Source: Myxocyprinus asiaticus
Lineage: Eukaryota > Chordata > Actinopteri > Cypriniformes > Catostomidae
Length of the DNA stretch: 64,000 nt
Direction of reading: 5' to 3'
NCBI RefSeq assembly: GCF_019703515.2
Contig: NC_059379.1
Span: 26,006,880-26,070,879, forward strand
Part shown: one piece after another, positions 10,590 through 22,096 of the stretch
Layout: the number at the start of each line of letters is the position of its first letter
Numbering within the stretch: the first letter of the stretch is position 1
Translations under genes and position numbers: made by a program
Notes under the pieces: generated by a model
The model's input: the letters and a program-made list of their open reading frames with translations, nothing else
Told to the model about the DNA's origin: nothing
The model's database searches: none

Positions 10590-11861
10590 CCTCCACAAGC
10601 TCTGGCCATCCAGGCATTACTACCACAGTATGATTTGTTAAGAAATTGGTTCTGGTGGGAAACATTACAGGCAGACACCAGTACATTCGTGAATGCTTGT
10701 CACACCTGCACCACAGCAAAAACCCCCAGACAACTTCCGGCAGGGTTGCTACAACCTCTACCCATTCCACAGTGACCTTGGTCCCACATCGCCATTGATT
10801 TTGTAACCGATCTACCCTTCTCCCAAGGTAACACCACCATATTAACTGTCATTGATAGTTTTTCTAAGGCATGTCGACTAATACCCCTGTCTAAGCTTCC
10901 ATCAGCCTTTGAAACTGCAGAACATCTTTTCCATTATGTGTTCCGCTACTATGGTCTTCCTGAAGACATTGTCTCTGACTGGGGCCCTCAGTTTACATCA
11001 AGAGTTTCAACAGCTTTCTTTCGACTACTTAATGTCAATATAAGTCTCACTTCAGGTTATCACCCCCAGTCTAATGGCCAGATGGAAAGTCTGAATCAAG
11101 AACTCACCAAATTCCTTCAAATGTACTGTCAACAGAATCAAGCTGACTTGAGCCGCTTTGTTCCCTGGGCAGAATATGTGCAGAACTCGATCCTCAAACC
11201 CTCCACAAAATTGATGCCCTTTCAGTGTGTTCTGGGGTTCCAACCCCCTCTATTTCCATGGTCTGGTGAACCATCTGATGTACCTGCTGTTAACGACTGG
11301 TTTCAGCATAGTGAGGCTGTTTGGGATCAAGCTCATGTCCATCTACAGCATGCCATCAACAAGGAAAAGGAACAAGCGGATCGCCATCGTCGTCCCAGTC
11401 CCAACTACGTTCCAGGACAGTGGGTGTGGCTTTCAACCCGGGACCTTCATCTCTGTCTACCTTGCAAGAAGCTCAGTACCAGGTATGTGGGTCCGTTCAA
11501 AATCCTAAGACAAATCAATAATGTGTCATATCGTCTCCAATTACCTGCTAATTATTGTATTTCTCCCACTTTTCATGTCTCTCTGCTGAAACCTGCCAGT
11601 GGTCCGAGGGTGGAGGAGGAAGGCGGTGACGCAGGTCCCTCACTCATGATCGTGGATGGCGAGGAGGCATTCCTAGTACGAGATCTGCTAGATTCCAGAC
11701 GTCGGGAAAGCCAGATCCAATATCTGGCAGATTGGGAGGGGTACAGTCCGGAGGAGAGGTCCTGGGTCAAGGCGGATGATATCCTCGACCCCAGTCTCAT
11801 CACAGAATTTCATAGGACTCACCCGGAGAAACCGGCCCCTCGACCTCGAGGAAGACCCTGA
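10590..11861 (+). pseudogene. Chromovirus integrase with C-terminal chromodomain
   Basis: The zinc domain is eroded (SSGHPGI, later CHTC in another frame). After a TGA at 10773 the core is open: [15 protein letters not shown] (first Asp), [13 protein letters not shown] (second Asp; Trp where Arg is usual) and [15 protein letters not shown] (Glu). The GPF tail ([17 protein letters not shown]) is followed by a chromodomain with [26 protein letters not shown] and [12 protein letters not shown]. Aromatic residues Tyr and Trp fit the methyl-lysine cage. The final open frame runs 10938-11861. The domains are well preserved but are never joined to an RT. Confidence 0.85.
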
Positions 11862-11912
11862 CGTCGGATGTGCTCTCGCGTCAGGAGCCGCTCGCGGGGG
11901 TGCGATGGGCTC

Positions 11913-12073
11913 TGTCACGAACGCCGGTGAAGATTCCTCAGTCGACCACCGGAGGTCTCGCTCACCTGATATTGTTGGTTGCCCTGGTTATTTTACCCAC
12001 GCCTGTTTGTACTCTGAACTTGTTGTGTTAATAAACCGCACATGGATCCCACTCAGCCTGAGTCAGTGTTACA
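11913..12073 (+). repeat. 3' LTR of the chromovirus, internally deleted
   Basis: It starts TGTCACGAACGCCGGTG and ends GTGTTACA. It lacks about 310 bp present in the 5' copy, including the TATA box. The join lies at a CTGATATT-like match. A purine-rich stretch just upstream (about 11893-11910) may be the polypurine tract. Confidence 0.85.
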
Positions 12074-12270
12074 ATGTTAGACAGAATGTTCAGGACTGAC
12101 AGTCTCAGTCACCATTCACTTTCAAAATATGGAGGAAAAGAAAATCACTGAAAGTAAATAGTGACTCAGGCAAACATTCTGTCTAATATCTACTTCGTGT
12201 TGCATGGAAGAAAGAAAGTCATATGGGTTTGGAACAACATGATGGTGAATGATGACAGAATTGCCATTAA

Positions 12271-13008
12271 TAATAATTCTGTAATACATATTAAATGTGT
12301 ATTATGTAATGGAATATAGGGGACTTAACATCTATTATGTCATTTGTGAAAGTAACGAGTTACTCACTACTTGAGTACTCTTTTAATTGGATACTTTCAT
12401 ACTCTTTTATATTTATGTTAGTACTTTTACTTCTACTTGAGTAATTATTTTTATTTTTTTTTAAGTAATTGTACTTTTACTTGAGTACAGTTTCTGGCTA
12501 CTCTACCCACCTCTGTGTCTTGTTTAGATCACTGTAAGACCATGGACAAGTTAGAAATATTCCCAGATCAAACAATCATTTGAATGAATTACTACTGACA
12601 GTGTGCTTCAGGCAAAAACTAGCCTTGTTGCATGTGTTTGTTTGTGTGATTTTCTGCTGACTTAGTATTACTGCATGCTTGAATGGACAGCATAAATTAC
12701 TTTTATAATTAATTCTTTTTTTTTTTTTTTTTTCACTTTTTAATTAATATTCAGATTTTTTTTTTTTCTTTTTTGCTGGCTCATCAAGTTTTTTTATTAA
12801 TTAAGATATGAAACACCAGCCATGGGTTTAATCTGAAATGTATGCATATAGAGTTGATCAGTGCAGGGATTTAATCACATCCAGGGGGGAACGCAGAGCT
12901 TATGCATGTGTTTGTGTGTTTGTGTGTGTGTGTGTCTCGGGGGGGGGGGGCACATACTAGTCGTCAGCTTCGCAAAGTTCTCATTAAGGTGCTGTTAGAA
13001 GAGGAACA

Positions 13009-13041
<33 letters not shown>

Positions 13042-13285
13042 GAGAGAAAACAGGTAATGAAGTTTTTTTTATTTTATTTTATTTTTTTTTATTTATTTTT
13101 TAACAGTTACTTGGAGAAACAACTCAAGTGGTCTGGAAAAGATTAAGTTAAAAAGTAAAAAAAAAAAAAAAAAGAAAAGAAAAAACTAAAATGTAGTTTG
13201 GCATGAAATTTAACCAATAAAATATTCTGTTATTACAACGGATCATTTTTTAAATAAAGCAGTACATGCTTTACAGTAATGCTAC
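12271..13285. other. AT-rich intron with a short repeat and homopolymers
   Basis: At about 12350-12515 is a common fish repeat with TACTTTTACTTGAGTA motifs ending CTACCCACCTCTG, probably a non-autonomous hAT-like element. Homopolymers and simple repeats follow (T run at 12717, GT run at 12906, G run at 12939, A run at 13018). No gene seen. Confidence 0.45.
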
Positions 13286-14073
13286 TATGGTTAAAGGGAT
13301 AGGTGAACCAAAAATACAAATCTGTGATCATATATATTCAACCTCATGTTGTTTCAAACTCGTATCACTTTCTTTCTTCAGTGAAACACAAAAGGAGATG
13401 TTAGGCAGAATGACAGGTTCAGTCACCATTCACTTTTATTGTATGGAAAAAAGATGGAACAAATGTTAATGGTGACTGAGGCCATTGTTAGAATGCAGTT
13501 GTTGGAAACTACTTTTGACTGGTTCATCTCTGATGATTGTGTCATTGTAATTAATATACAGTGATAAATGACAGTTAAAATTAAATATATTATTTTTGTT
13601 TGATATTGACAGCTTTTTGGGGGATTATTTTTTACTTTACTGTACTAAAAGGCTTAATAGGTAGCCTAATGTCCACTTTATCTACTTTATCACTGTAATG
13701 GTTAAACAAATTAAGTACAAAATATAAATAAATGTATATATACTACATGATACAAATGTTGTATTATTTGACCAATTTTAAAGTTGTATTACATTTTGTT
13801 CCTGAAATCCACCCTGAATCCACCCTTCTGCCGGGATCAGGATAATCCTGATTTTTTTGGATCAAAGGCCTTAATCATCATTTACTTTCACTGCATGTTT
13901 TATTTTCCCCTCCATATTTTGAAAGGGAATGGTGGCTGAGACTGTCACTCCCTAACATTCTGTCTAACATCTTTTGGGTTCCACAGAATACAGAAAGTTT
14001 CACGGAGTTGGAAGAACATGAGGGCAGGGGAATGATGACAGAATATTAATTAAAGGTGAACTATCACTTTAAG
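13286..14073. repeat. Fragments of the second MITE family
   Basis: 13290-13490 reads TTAAAGGGATAGGTGAACC to GGTGACTGAGGCC. 13880-14073 is an inverted piece ending GTGAACTATCACTTTAA. The interval between is AT-rich and shows no gene. Confidence 0.6.
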
Positions 14074-14074
14074 G

Positions 14075-14342
14075 ATGCTTCTCAGATTTGGACGAATCTG
14101 TCAATTAGAAGAGAAGTTTGGAAACTTTTTTCTTGTAATTATTACGGTGAAAAACGTGAACAATGTCACACCATCCCAAATTATATATAATGTTTAATTA
14201 TACACTGAAGCAAGATCATGCTTTATTCATGCCTTCTGTCATTATTTCACAGCTTTTTACATCCTGTGTGAATTTAGTTCAGTGTAGCTCCAGCATTGGC
14301 AGTGTCGAAAGAATCTAGATAATTAGGTCTGTATACTAAGGG
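14075..14342 (-). repeat. Inverted-repeat arm A (right)
   Basis: Reverse complement of 6885-7141, with AGCAAGATCATGCTT and AGTGTCGAAAGAATCTAGA as clear anchors. The arm continues into the MITE piece at 13880-14073 with a single TTAA, so it is the empty site for the MITE at 7142. A DIRS element begins just outside it. Confidence 0.75.
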
Positions 14343-14357
14343 TAAATTGTACCTTAT

Positions 14358-14668
14358 TGCTAGTTACGTAGGTAACTGTGGTTCTGTGAATTCCAGATGA
14401 CTGCCAGAGGTGGTGCTTAAGCACTAGTGGATGCAGCACCTGCTAGATAGGTCGAGAGAATATACCAACAAAGTCACATAGTGACGTAGGCTGAGCCTCG
14501 AGAATAATAGCCATATTAGCTCAGCGTTCAGCCTCGGTCTTTCTCGTGCATTCTGAGTGACAAATAACTCTGGTGGTCATCCGGAATTCAGAGAACCACA
14601 GTTACCTACGTAACTAGCATTCTGTTTCATTCCTCCTGACCGCCAGAGGCGATGCTTCAGCACTAGTT
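14358..14668. repeat. DIRS 3' end: inverted arms plus direct repeat
   Basis: TGCTAGTTACGTAGGTAACT at 14358 is mirrored at 14581-14618 with two mismatches over 38 bp, leaving a loop of about 185 bp. After each arm comes a direct repeat: GACTGCCAGAGGTGGTGC at 14400 and GACCGCCAGAGGCGATGC at about 14639. The 29.8 kb DIRS has the same architecture with a different sequence. Confidence 0.75.
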
Positions 14669-14704
14669 AATAACTACTACCAACATCGTCATGAGGAATG
14701 CCAC

Positions 14705-15810
14705 TCACCTGAAAAAGAGTCGAGGCTGTCCCTGAAGAACCGCTGAACTCGCAGCATGAGGGGTAGCAACATTGACCTTGTAGAAGTCAGCAAAGGTACA
14801 TGGAGAACCCAGGTAGCAGCTGCACAGATATCTGCCATGGAGCTCTAAAGGCAGCCCAAAATGTAGACACAGCCCTAGTAGAATGACAAGAAATACCTCC
14901 TGGCAGGGGCTTTTGGGTTTTCTTGTACTGTATGTCAGAGTGATCATCTCCACAATCCAATGTGACAGTCTCTGCATAGATACAGTGGCACCCTTCCGGA
15001 CACCACCGTAGCAAACAAATAGCTGATCTGTTTGTCTAAGAGGAACGGTAGCATCCACGTAACACCTAAAGGCTCGCACAGGACACAAGAGGTGATCCCT
15101 TGACTCATCTGATTGGGACGAACACTGAAATGCAGCCAGATTAATGGTCTGATTCACAAACTGAAGAAACAGAACTTTAGGAAGAAAATATGGATTTGGC
15201 TGAAGCACAACGCTAGAATCACCCGGCAACCAACGCATGCATAACTCACGAACAGACAATGCATGTAACTCACTGACTCGCTTAGTGGAAGCGATGGCCA
15301 ACAGAAAGGTGGTTTTCAAAGATATCCACGTAAGGTCAGCCATCTGCAAAAGTTCGAAGGCAGCAAACAGAGAAAGTCAAGCACAAGTGGTAAATCCCAC
15401 ACAGGAAAATCGGGGTTGCGGGCTGGCCTTAAACATCTCACACCCTTTAAAAAACTACAAACAAGATTATAGGTACCAAGAGAAGAAACATTAACTAGTA
15501 TATGATATGCAGAAATGGCTGCAACATTTTATTGTACCTTTAATGTGGAAGCTGCCTTGTCTGCATCCAAAAGATGTTGCAAAAAACTCAAAACTCTTGA
15601 AAACTCACAGTGTGTAGGATCCAACCAACAATCCCTGCACCATGAAGAGAAAAAAATCCAATGTGTAGCATAGAGCTGATGTGTGGATACAGCCCTAGCA
15701 GTAGCAATGGTATGAACAACAGCAGGTTCACAATCAGTTAGAAGAGGATTGGACCAGAGGCCAAACCCAAAGCTGCAGATGGGCTGGATCTGGGTGCCAA
15801 ACACTGCCAT
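14705..15810 (-). pseudogene. DIRS tyrosine recombinase
   Basis: The N-terminal helical domain is around 15529-15810 (STHQLYATHWIFFSSWC). The catalytic part shows STKRVSELHALSV (first Arg), then CHSTRAVSTFWA (His-x-x-Arg, in a second frame at about 14855-14900), then FYKVNVATPHA (Tyr nucleophile). All four key residues can be found, but at least two frameshifts lie between them. In DIRS elements this enzyme replaces integrase and joins a circular cDNA to the genome without target duplication. This copy is not functional as read. Confidence 0.8.
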
Positions 15811-15814
15811 CCAT

Positions 15815-17690
15815 CTACGATAGCATATCCTTCCAGAGTGGAAGGTGCCACGGTCTACCCACCAATAGCCTCAGAAGTATGGGAAACCAAGGCCTGGCTG
15901 GCCATCGGGGTGCTAAAAGGAGCACCCTGTGGTTGCACAGGGACATCCTGTGTAATGTCTCCCACAACAGTGGAATAGGAGGAAATGCATAAAGTAGGCA
16001 GTACGGCCACTGGTGATATAGTGCATCCTGCCCTAACTGGCTGGATATCTCTGTCCTCACAAACCTCAAGCAACAATGGGTTGTTGCCTCTGACACAAAA
16101 AGATCCAAACTGATGACACATGCTCTGCACCACATCTGGGTGAAGCCTCCATTCTCCCGGATGCAGAAGATCCCTTGATAGAGTATCTGCTACCTGATTG
16201 CTCGACCCCAGGAGGTGAACTGCCCTCTGTGATGCTAGTTGGGGAAGAGACCAGGTGAGAATCTTGTGAGTGAGATGCAAGGAATTAAGCGGCTTCGTGC
16301 CACCCTGATGGTTCAGGTGGAAAACCATCAAGGTGTTGTCGGACCGAATGAGCACATGACGGCCTGCCAGAACCGGCAGAAATATTTCAGGGATAGGAAA
16401 ACCACGTGTAACACCAGGAGGTTGATGTGGCTGATGTGGTCCATGGACTGATCTTGAGACAAATGGCCACAAATACCCCTGTGATTCCATGTTGCACCCC
16501 ACCCCATGAGGGAAGCATCGGTCATGACCACCTCTTGACGAGAAGGAATGACCCCTAGGGTTACACCTGTCATTAAAAACTCCCAGCGATTCCATTGTGT
16601 TAATGCATGGATGTCTGGTGGGGTTCAACCACAAACTGTTGTTCCACCACTGGAGAGGCCTGAGTTGGAGCAAGCCCAGTTGAATCACAGAAGTGGCAGG
16701 TGTCAGCATCCCCATAAGCTGTAGTAACACTCTGTATGGCAACATTGTTCCCAGCCAGAAATGAACAAGGAGCTGCAGAATACTGTCTGCCCGAACATGT
16801 GACAGAGTGGCAGACATTGCACAAGGGTCCAGAGTCACCCCAATGAAAGTAACCAACTGCACTGGAATAAGGCAACACTTTTGTTTTACAGCGATACCCA
16901 GTTTCTGCACATGCTCTAAAAGCAGTCTGGTGTCACAGAGAGCTTGATGCCTTGTGGGGGCACAAAGCAGCCAGTCGTCCAAATAAGGAAGGATCCGCAT
17001 TCCTCTGGACCATAGAGGATACTGAGCTGCACTCATGCATCTCGTGAAAACACAAGGGGCCAGAGACAGACCGAATGGTAGGAATTGGTAAGCTTGGTTT
17101 TTGAAACTGAATCGAAGAAACTGAGTAAAATTGCTGAGGTGCAGTCAGAACATGAAAGTATGCATCCGTCAAGTCGACGCTTGTAAACCAATCCTCCTTC
17201 ATGACAGACCGAAGAATGTCGGTGCAGATAACATTCGAAAAGGCAGAGTTTTCAGGAACAAGTAAAGATGCCTTAAATCAAAAATTGGACAAAAACCTTT
17301 TTTTGACTTTTTTCGGAACTAGAAAATAAGTGGAATAAAAACCCTCCATTTGAACGAGGAGATGAACCTTTTCTGTCTCCCTTCTTCAACAGAAAAAGAA
17401 TTTGCTGAGAGAGAGACACTGAATGAACTGCATCCCTGACCACTGTAGGGACAAACCTCGAGAACTTGGGGGGCCAGCATCAAAATTGTAAAGCATACCC
17501 CCTGCTCAGGGCAGTCAAAGCCCAGGGATCTACTGTTGTGCTCCTCCAGTATTGTAAGTGTTGAATTGAAAAATGATTGACTGCCAGCCCAAGCACCTCA
17601 GGCTTTATGGGTGTGTCTTTTATTGGCAGTGGGGGGGCAACTGGCATGGTCCCCCTGGCAAATGCCAATGATGAGGTTGAAAACATTGGG
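15815..17690 (-). pseudogene. DIRS reverse transcriptase and RNase H
   Basis: From the N-terminus: DPWALTALSRGYALQF (about 17480-17530), SVDLTDAYFHV (17150), then RILPYLDDWLLCAPTR with the YLDD box (16970-17000). RNase H follows with VVMTDASLMGWGATW (16490-16540) and LIRSDNTLMVFHLNHQGG; its end, SSNQVADTLSRDLLHPGEW, is near 16170. RT and RNase H lie in three different frames. The enzyme copies element RNA into DNA. Both catalytic motifs are intact but the reading frame is not. Confidence 0.8.
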
Positions 17691-19250
17691 CATCGTCAGC
17701 AGCAGGGGGCCTCTGAGTGTTCTGAGGATGTGAAGTAGGATGCAGGCGGAATCGTTGTTCTGGCATTGTATAGCGATGGTGAGCTTGAGCTGTTGGCACC
17801 TTAAAGGCAGGATTACGCTGCACCTGTGTCAGCTGGTGAGTGGCCTTTCCAGCAGTTCTGGAATGTTAGGCCCAAAGAGGTGCCCAGGAATGATTGGGAG
17901 GTCCTGCAGAGTCTTCTTACAATCCTCAGGCAGTTTCGCCTGAGCAAGCCAAGTAAGAGTACCTAGTTCACGGGTCACATGGCCCATAGGGCAGTGGTGG
18001 CTCAGCGGTTAAGGCTCTGGGTTACTAATCAGAAGGTCGGGGGTTCAAGCCAAGATGCCACTGTTGGGCCCTTGAGCAAGGCCCTTGACCCTATCTGCTC
18101 CAGGTGTGCTGTATCATGGCTGACCCTGCACTCTGACCCCAGCTTAGCTGGGATATGTGAAAAAAAGAATTTCACTGTATATGTGCAAATGTATAATGTG
18201 TGATAAATAAATAAATATATATAATATATAAAATAGTCAGAAGAACTGCCTGCAGGAACTGAGAAACTGAGGGGTAAGTGTTTACCAACTCCAATGTACT
18301 GGTGGTAACGAGGAGTAATTGACAGATTGTATTCTCAGTGCAGGTTATATAGGCAGCAGATTCGTATGCCTTTTTCAGCAGCGAGTCTGTGTGCTGGGGT
18401 ATCGCACATTGCCCCGTAGGGCCTCATCACCACCAGGGCTGTGACAGGCTGCTCTATTTCTGGAGTGCGGCCCACCCCAATGGAATCTGCTTCAGCCATA
18501 GACGCTAGCATACGAGCGGTCTTTGATCGCCAATTAGACGCACTAGACCCCCTGAGAGTGTTAGAAAATTCTGACACAAAATCTTTGCACGGTGGCATAG
18601 CAAAGGAAGTCGCAGCTGAGAACTGTCTAAAAAAGACATTGGACTGGGCTAGTGGGGCAAGTGACTTGTCCAGCCCTAGATGTGCAACCGCCATATGAAG
18701 CAAAGCTAAAGTGTCATCCGAAGAGGATGGAGCCTGTCCTGATGACTGAACTGAATCCCCACTAGAAACCCCCCCCCCCCCCCCCCCGCAGCTGAAAGAC
18801 CAGAATGAACATCCTGGGGGGAAGGTTGCATAGTAACATCCACAGCATCCATATGATCATCCAAGTCAGAATACACATCCAAGTCAGAATGATGTGAAAG
18901 AAAAGGGGAGTCAAGAGGCTCTTCCCCAATTCCTTTTATCTGAACTATCCTCATCCTCCTGTGTTATAGTTACAGGAGTGGCAGGCAACACAGGCTGTAG
19001 CGATTTAAGGAGACGTTTAAGCTCTGACATCTCAGAAGAAAGGACAGCATCTGTTTTGAGCAGCATTTGCCTTTTTCTTAGATGGGGGGGATCCGGCTGC
19101 CGCAGACGCACAACATTTCCGAGTCCATGTGGTGGGGGGTAACTCTGACTCCCCAAGTTTCACAGTTGAACTAGGGTCTAACCCAGCTAGACGGAACCAC
19201 CTCTCTGACATAGGCAGAAGACTACAGTGCAAGCTGTAGAAAATATGTAA
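17640..19250 (-). pseudogene. DIRS gag, split by a SINE
   Basis: The N-terminal part is at about 19232-18900 (MSERWFRLAGLDPSS, then SEMSELKRLLKSLQP). The middle is at 18335-18703 with LGLDKSLAPLAQSNVFFRQF, a DIRS-type gag helix region. The C-terminal part is at 17640-17960 with QRNPAFKVPTAQAHHR. A SINE sits at about 17989-18225. A 19-base C run at 18769-18787 (glycines on the coding strand) lies between the first two parts and probably slips. Assignment rests on position and on resemblance to the gag at 32.8-33.8 kb. Confidence 0.6.
17989..18225 (+). repeat. tRNA-derived SINE inside DIRS gag
   Basis: GGCTCAGCGGTTAAGGCTC (box A region) and GGGGGTTCAAGCC (box B region) are followed by CCCTTGAGCAAGGCCCTTGA, CATGGCTGACCCTGC and a tail of AAATAAATAAATA. 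It is a different SINE family from the one at 5.6 kb. Confidence 0.8.
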
Positions 19251-20505
19251 GTCAAATTTTTATCATGTTTTTATTTTGTGAAAATAATTGTAAAAGTCAG
19301 TTATTTTACTCATTTTGATTGCGTTGTCCATAACTGCTGTAAAATATGAAATATAATTTATTTCTACTTTGTTTCTCAATACACTGCATAAAACTTAATT
19401 AAAAAAATTCTATAAACCTGTGTGATCCATTAATAGCTACTAATACAAACTATTTAAATGATATGCTTTGGCTTGTCATTTATGTAAGACAACCAAAGAC
19501 TGCTTTACACAACTTATCAGTATGTGGTTTCATACAACAAATAAAAAGCATTAAAACGTATATTTTAAATACATAAAGATAAGAAAGAACCTGTGGTAGT
19601 AGTTGATAAATGTTTAATTTTAAAACAACATTTACTAGACCGCATATTGTATGCCACGCTGGCTGATAAATTACTAAAATGACCAGCAGTATTAGGCAAG
19701 AACAAACAAAATAAGGTGATTACTGGGCAAGAAGGATATCAAAGAGGTATATAAATATACACATACATATTTTTTTAATTATGATGCTGATATTAAGTCA
19801 TCTCAAACACGTTATATTATGTGGAATACTTTCATTATACTAAAATAAATATATGCTTCACTTACGTTTCACTATCTGATTATAATAAATAACTTATGTT
19901 GAAAAGCTTCCCTTGACGTCATCATGGCGAAAATACACCGATCGCGATGAACTCTGGGAAATACTTAGCCTGAAAGAGTCACTACGCCACCACGAGGACT
20001 TAGAGCACATTGTGAATTGGGCATGCCAACCTGGGGAGAAAATGGGAGAAAAAAAAACAGTAATTTGTAACCCGAGCATGACGTGAGTGCAATCCTCTCT
20101 CGCACCCTGCAACCAATGAAGTAAGCACAAGGAGGATGCACTAATTTCAGATATGGACCAGTTATCAGAAGACTAAACTCACTCAAGAGACAGGCTCGAC
20201 AACAAGGGGGGAAGGAAACGACAATGACACTGGCTGTAGTAGAAACAGGTAAGATGCACTGAAGAACAAAACAGTGAATTAAAACAACATCACTTTGCGG
20301 TTCCTGCACCGCATTGACACCTTTTAGCGTGAGGCAGGGACCATTTGAGTTCAGAATCCTCTTTAGAAATCATCAAATATTGAGCAAAATGTGATCAGCA
20401 TCCAACTCCGGGGAAGATAAAAAGGAAAAGAGAGAGAAAAGAAAAAAGGGGAAAAAAAAAACAAACAAACAAGAGAACTTGATTTTAATTAAAATAAAGT
20501 TTCCC
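19251..20505. other. AT-rich intron, no gene recognised
   Basis: I found no conserved domain or clear repeat here. Short A-rich runs occur near 20050 and 20450. Confidence 0.4.
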
Positions 20506-21130
20506 GAAGAGCAAAAAAAGATTGTTAGTAAGGTCACACGTCACGTGGAGGAGGAGTCAGGAAGTGCGTCATGGTTTGCAATAGAAACTTGCACAGAGCA
20601 CAGACCAAGCGCCGTTCACAAACCAAAACAGTCCAAAACAATTTCAAAACAATATCAAATTAAATAAAAAATCATTTCCAAAAAATAATAATAATAATAA
20701 AAAAAAACAATGTAAACAATGACGCGCTTCCTGCCTCCTCCTCCACGTGATGCGTGACCTTACCATCGAGCTTACGTCATCCCTCTCATAAGCGCATGTC
20801 ACAGAGATGTACGGAAGCGAACATTTGTAGTTAAAAAGTATATAATTGTTTTGTTTCTCAAAATAATCAATTGTTTGCATTCAGAAGAACTTTATTTGCC
20901 GACTGGAGTCATGTGGATTATTTTGATGCACCCTAAATATGCATTTTGGACCGTCAAAAAATGGAGTACATTTACTTGCATTGTTTAGAGGAGGAGACCT
21001 GAAACGAAATCCTAAAAGTCTTAAATTCTGTTTTGATGAAGAAAGAAACTCAGATACATCTTGGATGGCCTGAGGGTGAGTAAATTATCAGCAAATGTTC
21101 ATTTTTGGTGAACTATTCCTTTAAAATCTC
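20506..21130. repeat. Palindrome-ended interspersed repeat, first copy
   Basis: AGGTCACACGTCACGTGGAG at 20531 is inverted at about 20737-20763 (CTCCACGTGATGCGTGACCT). The right end reads ATTTTTGGTGAACTATTCCT before TTTAA, the usual terminus of TTAA-type MITEs. The part 20720-21125 is repeated in direct orientation at 35997-36405. Confidence 0.65.
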
Positions 21131-21344
21131 CTGCTGTCTGCAATGATGCAAGCAGATACAACTTTATACATTTTCTTATTATTCTCTCTTCAAAACAACA
21201 CTCTTAAACTCTACAGATATAAATAAAATAAAAATACTCAATTTACATATTTATGCATACTATAACACTTTCTTTGTCTCCTTTAATTCTAGCTTCAGCT
21301 TGGACTGCTAGTAACCTGGGTTACAAATGTAATGACAGGAACGC

Positions 21345-21517
21345 TACCCATTGTAACGAAGTAAAAGCAAAACATTTTCATCAGAAATTTACTTGAGTAA
21401 GAGTGAAAAGTGCCCACCATAAAACATACTCATAAAAGTAATTATTTTTATTTTTTTCAAAAAAGTTACTCAAGTAAATGTACTAGAGTAAATATAATGT
21501 GTTACTACCCACCTTTG
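21345..21517. mobile_element. hAT-like non-autonomous repeat abutting a dynein exon
   Basis: TACCCATTGTAACGAAGTAA at the left and ACTACCCACCTTTG at the right frame a short body with TTACTTGAG and CTCAAGTAAATG in inverse arrangement. The right end lies directly against the dynein exon at 21518. No clear target duplication was found, so a deletion may have accompanied insertion. Confidence 0.5.
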
Positions 21518-21613
21518 TCGACCACCAGGAGCTGTGAGCACCATGACAGCGGCTGTTATGTTGGGTACAGCAACTACGTGGGAGCCAAAAGACTTCAGTT
21601 CTGTCAGGTTGTT
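21518..21613 (-). pseudogene. Dynein exon remnant 8, start of the segment after stalk helix 1
   Basis: After a GTAG acceptor the exon reads NNLTELKSFGSHVVAVPN and then ITAAVMVLTAPGGR, all in frame for 32 codons. It then runs straight into a hAT-like repeat instead of a donor site. In this family the exon continues into a PKDRSW-like motif, which is missing. The transposon probably removed the exon end. Confidence 0.85.
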
Positions 21614-21836
21614 CTACAAAAAAAATTTATAAATTAAAAAGAATTAAAACACAAAAAAGATGAATATAACACTAGCAAACACTTCCCCCTCAGGTTTATG
21701 AGCCAAAAGAATTTTGAGCCAAGTGAAACTTTAAAAAAAAAAAAAAAAAAACTTAACCACTGGATATAGTTAATGAGATTGTGTCAGCAGAATGCAGATC
21801 TGCATGTGAAGATGCACATATATGGTGATAACTGAC

Positions 21837-22096
21837 CTTGCTGAGAGTGTTCAAAGCCTCTGAGCTGCTATGAGTGCAGGTTCAGCTTTGGCCAGGTCAT
21901 CTTCGCAGTTTAGATGTTTCCTGGTCACCTCCTCAGCGATGCAGGCCACATTTTGCTCCTCTTTATCCGCTACGGTCTTCTCCCAGGCCACTTTCTCTGT
22001 CTCCACCCCCACCACCTGGATCAGTTTGTCCGCACTCTCATTCTTCAGCTTTAAGTCCACTTCCTGTGCTGCCACTTTGTCCTTCAGGTTGTCCAC
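21837..22096 (-). pseudogene. Dynein exon remnant 7, first stalk coiled-coil helix
   Basis: After CTTAG the exon reads VDNLKDKVAAQEVDLKLKNE, then SADKLIQVVGVETEKV and CEDDLAKAEPALIAAQ, the charged heptad pattern of the stalk that carries the microtubule-binding tip. One base is missing after the alanine-glutamine codons, so the frame breaks into a TGA a few codons before the donor AAG/GTCAGT. The exon length, 260 bp, is one short of a multiple of three, consistent with that deletion. Confidence 0.9.

Larger units (their letters stand above)
7836..12073 (+). mobile_element. Chromovirus (Ty3/gypsy with chromodomain), full-length frame, RT deleted
   Basis: Both ends are exact. TGTCACGAATGCCGG begins at 7836, GTGTTACA ends at 12073, and ATGTT is duplicated at 7831-7835 and 12074-12078. 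Inside, in order: LTR, gag, protease, RNase H, integrase, chromodomain, shortened LTR. The RT fingers and palm are missing between about 9680 and 9770. Stops at 9386, 9830, 10562 and 10773, and several frameshifts, make it non-autonomous and dead. The chromodomain places it among chromoviruses, whose integrases are steered to chromatin marks. Confidence 0.9.
7732..12270. repeat. Second palindromic MITE, split by the chromovirus
   Basis: The left part is 7732-7835 and the right part 12074-12270. Joined conceptually they give the same order as the repeat at 13290-13490 and, inverted, 13880-14073: TTAAAGTGATAG, TCATGTTGTTCCAAACC, then GACAGAATGTT and GTCACCATTCACTTTC. It is non-coding. Confidence 0.75.
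14358..19250 (-). mobile_element. DIRS-like retrotransposon
   Basis: Read on the minus strand, gag (19.25-17.6 kb), RT/RNase H (17.7-15.8 kb) and tyrosine recombinase (15.8-14.7 kb) come in DIRS order. The 3' end carries a palindromic stem and a direct repeat. No integrase and no LTRs are present, as expected. The 5' terminal repeat is not recognisable near 19250. A SINE interrupts gag. Frames are broken many times. Confidence 0.85.

Noticed and set aside
19890..20310. Possible missing dynein exons on the minus strand
   Set aside because: The short frames there contain no dynein motif.
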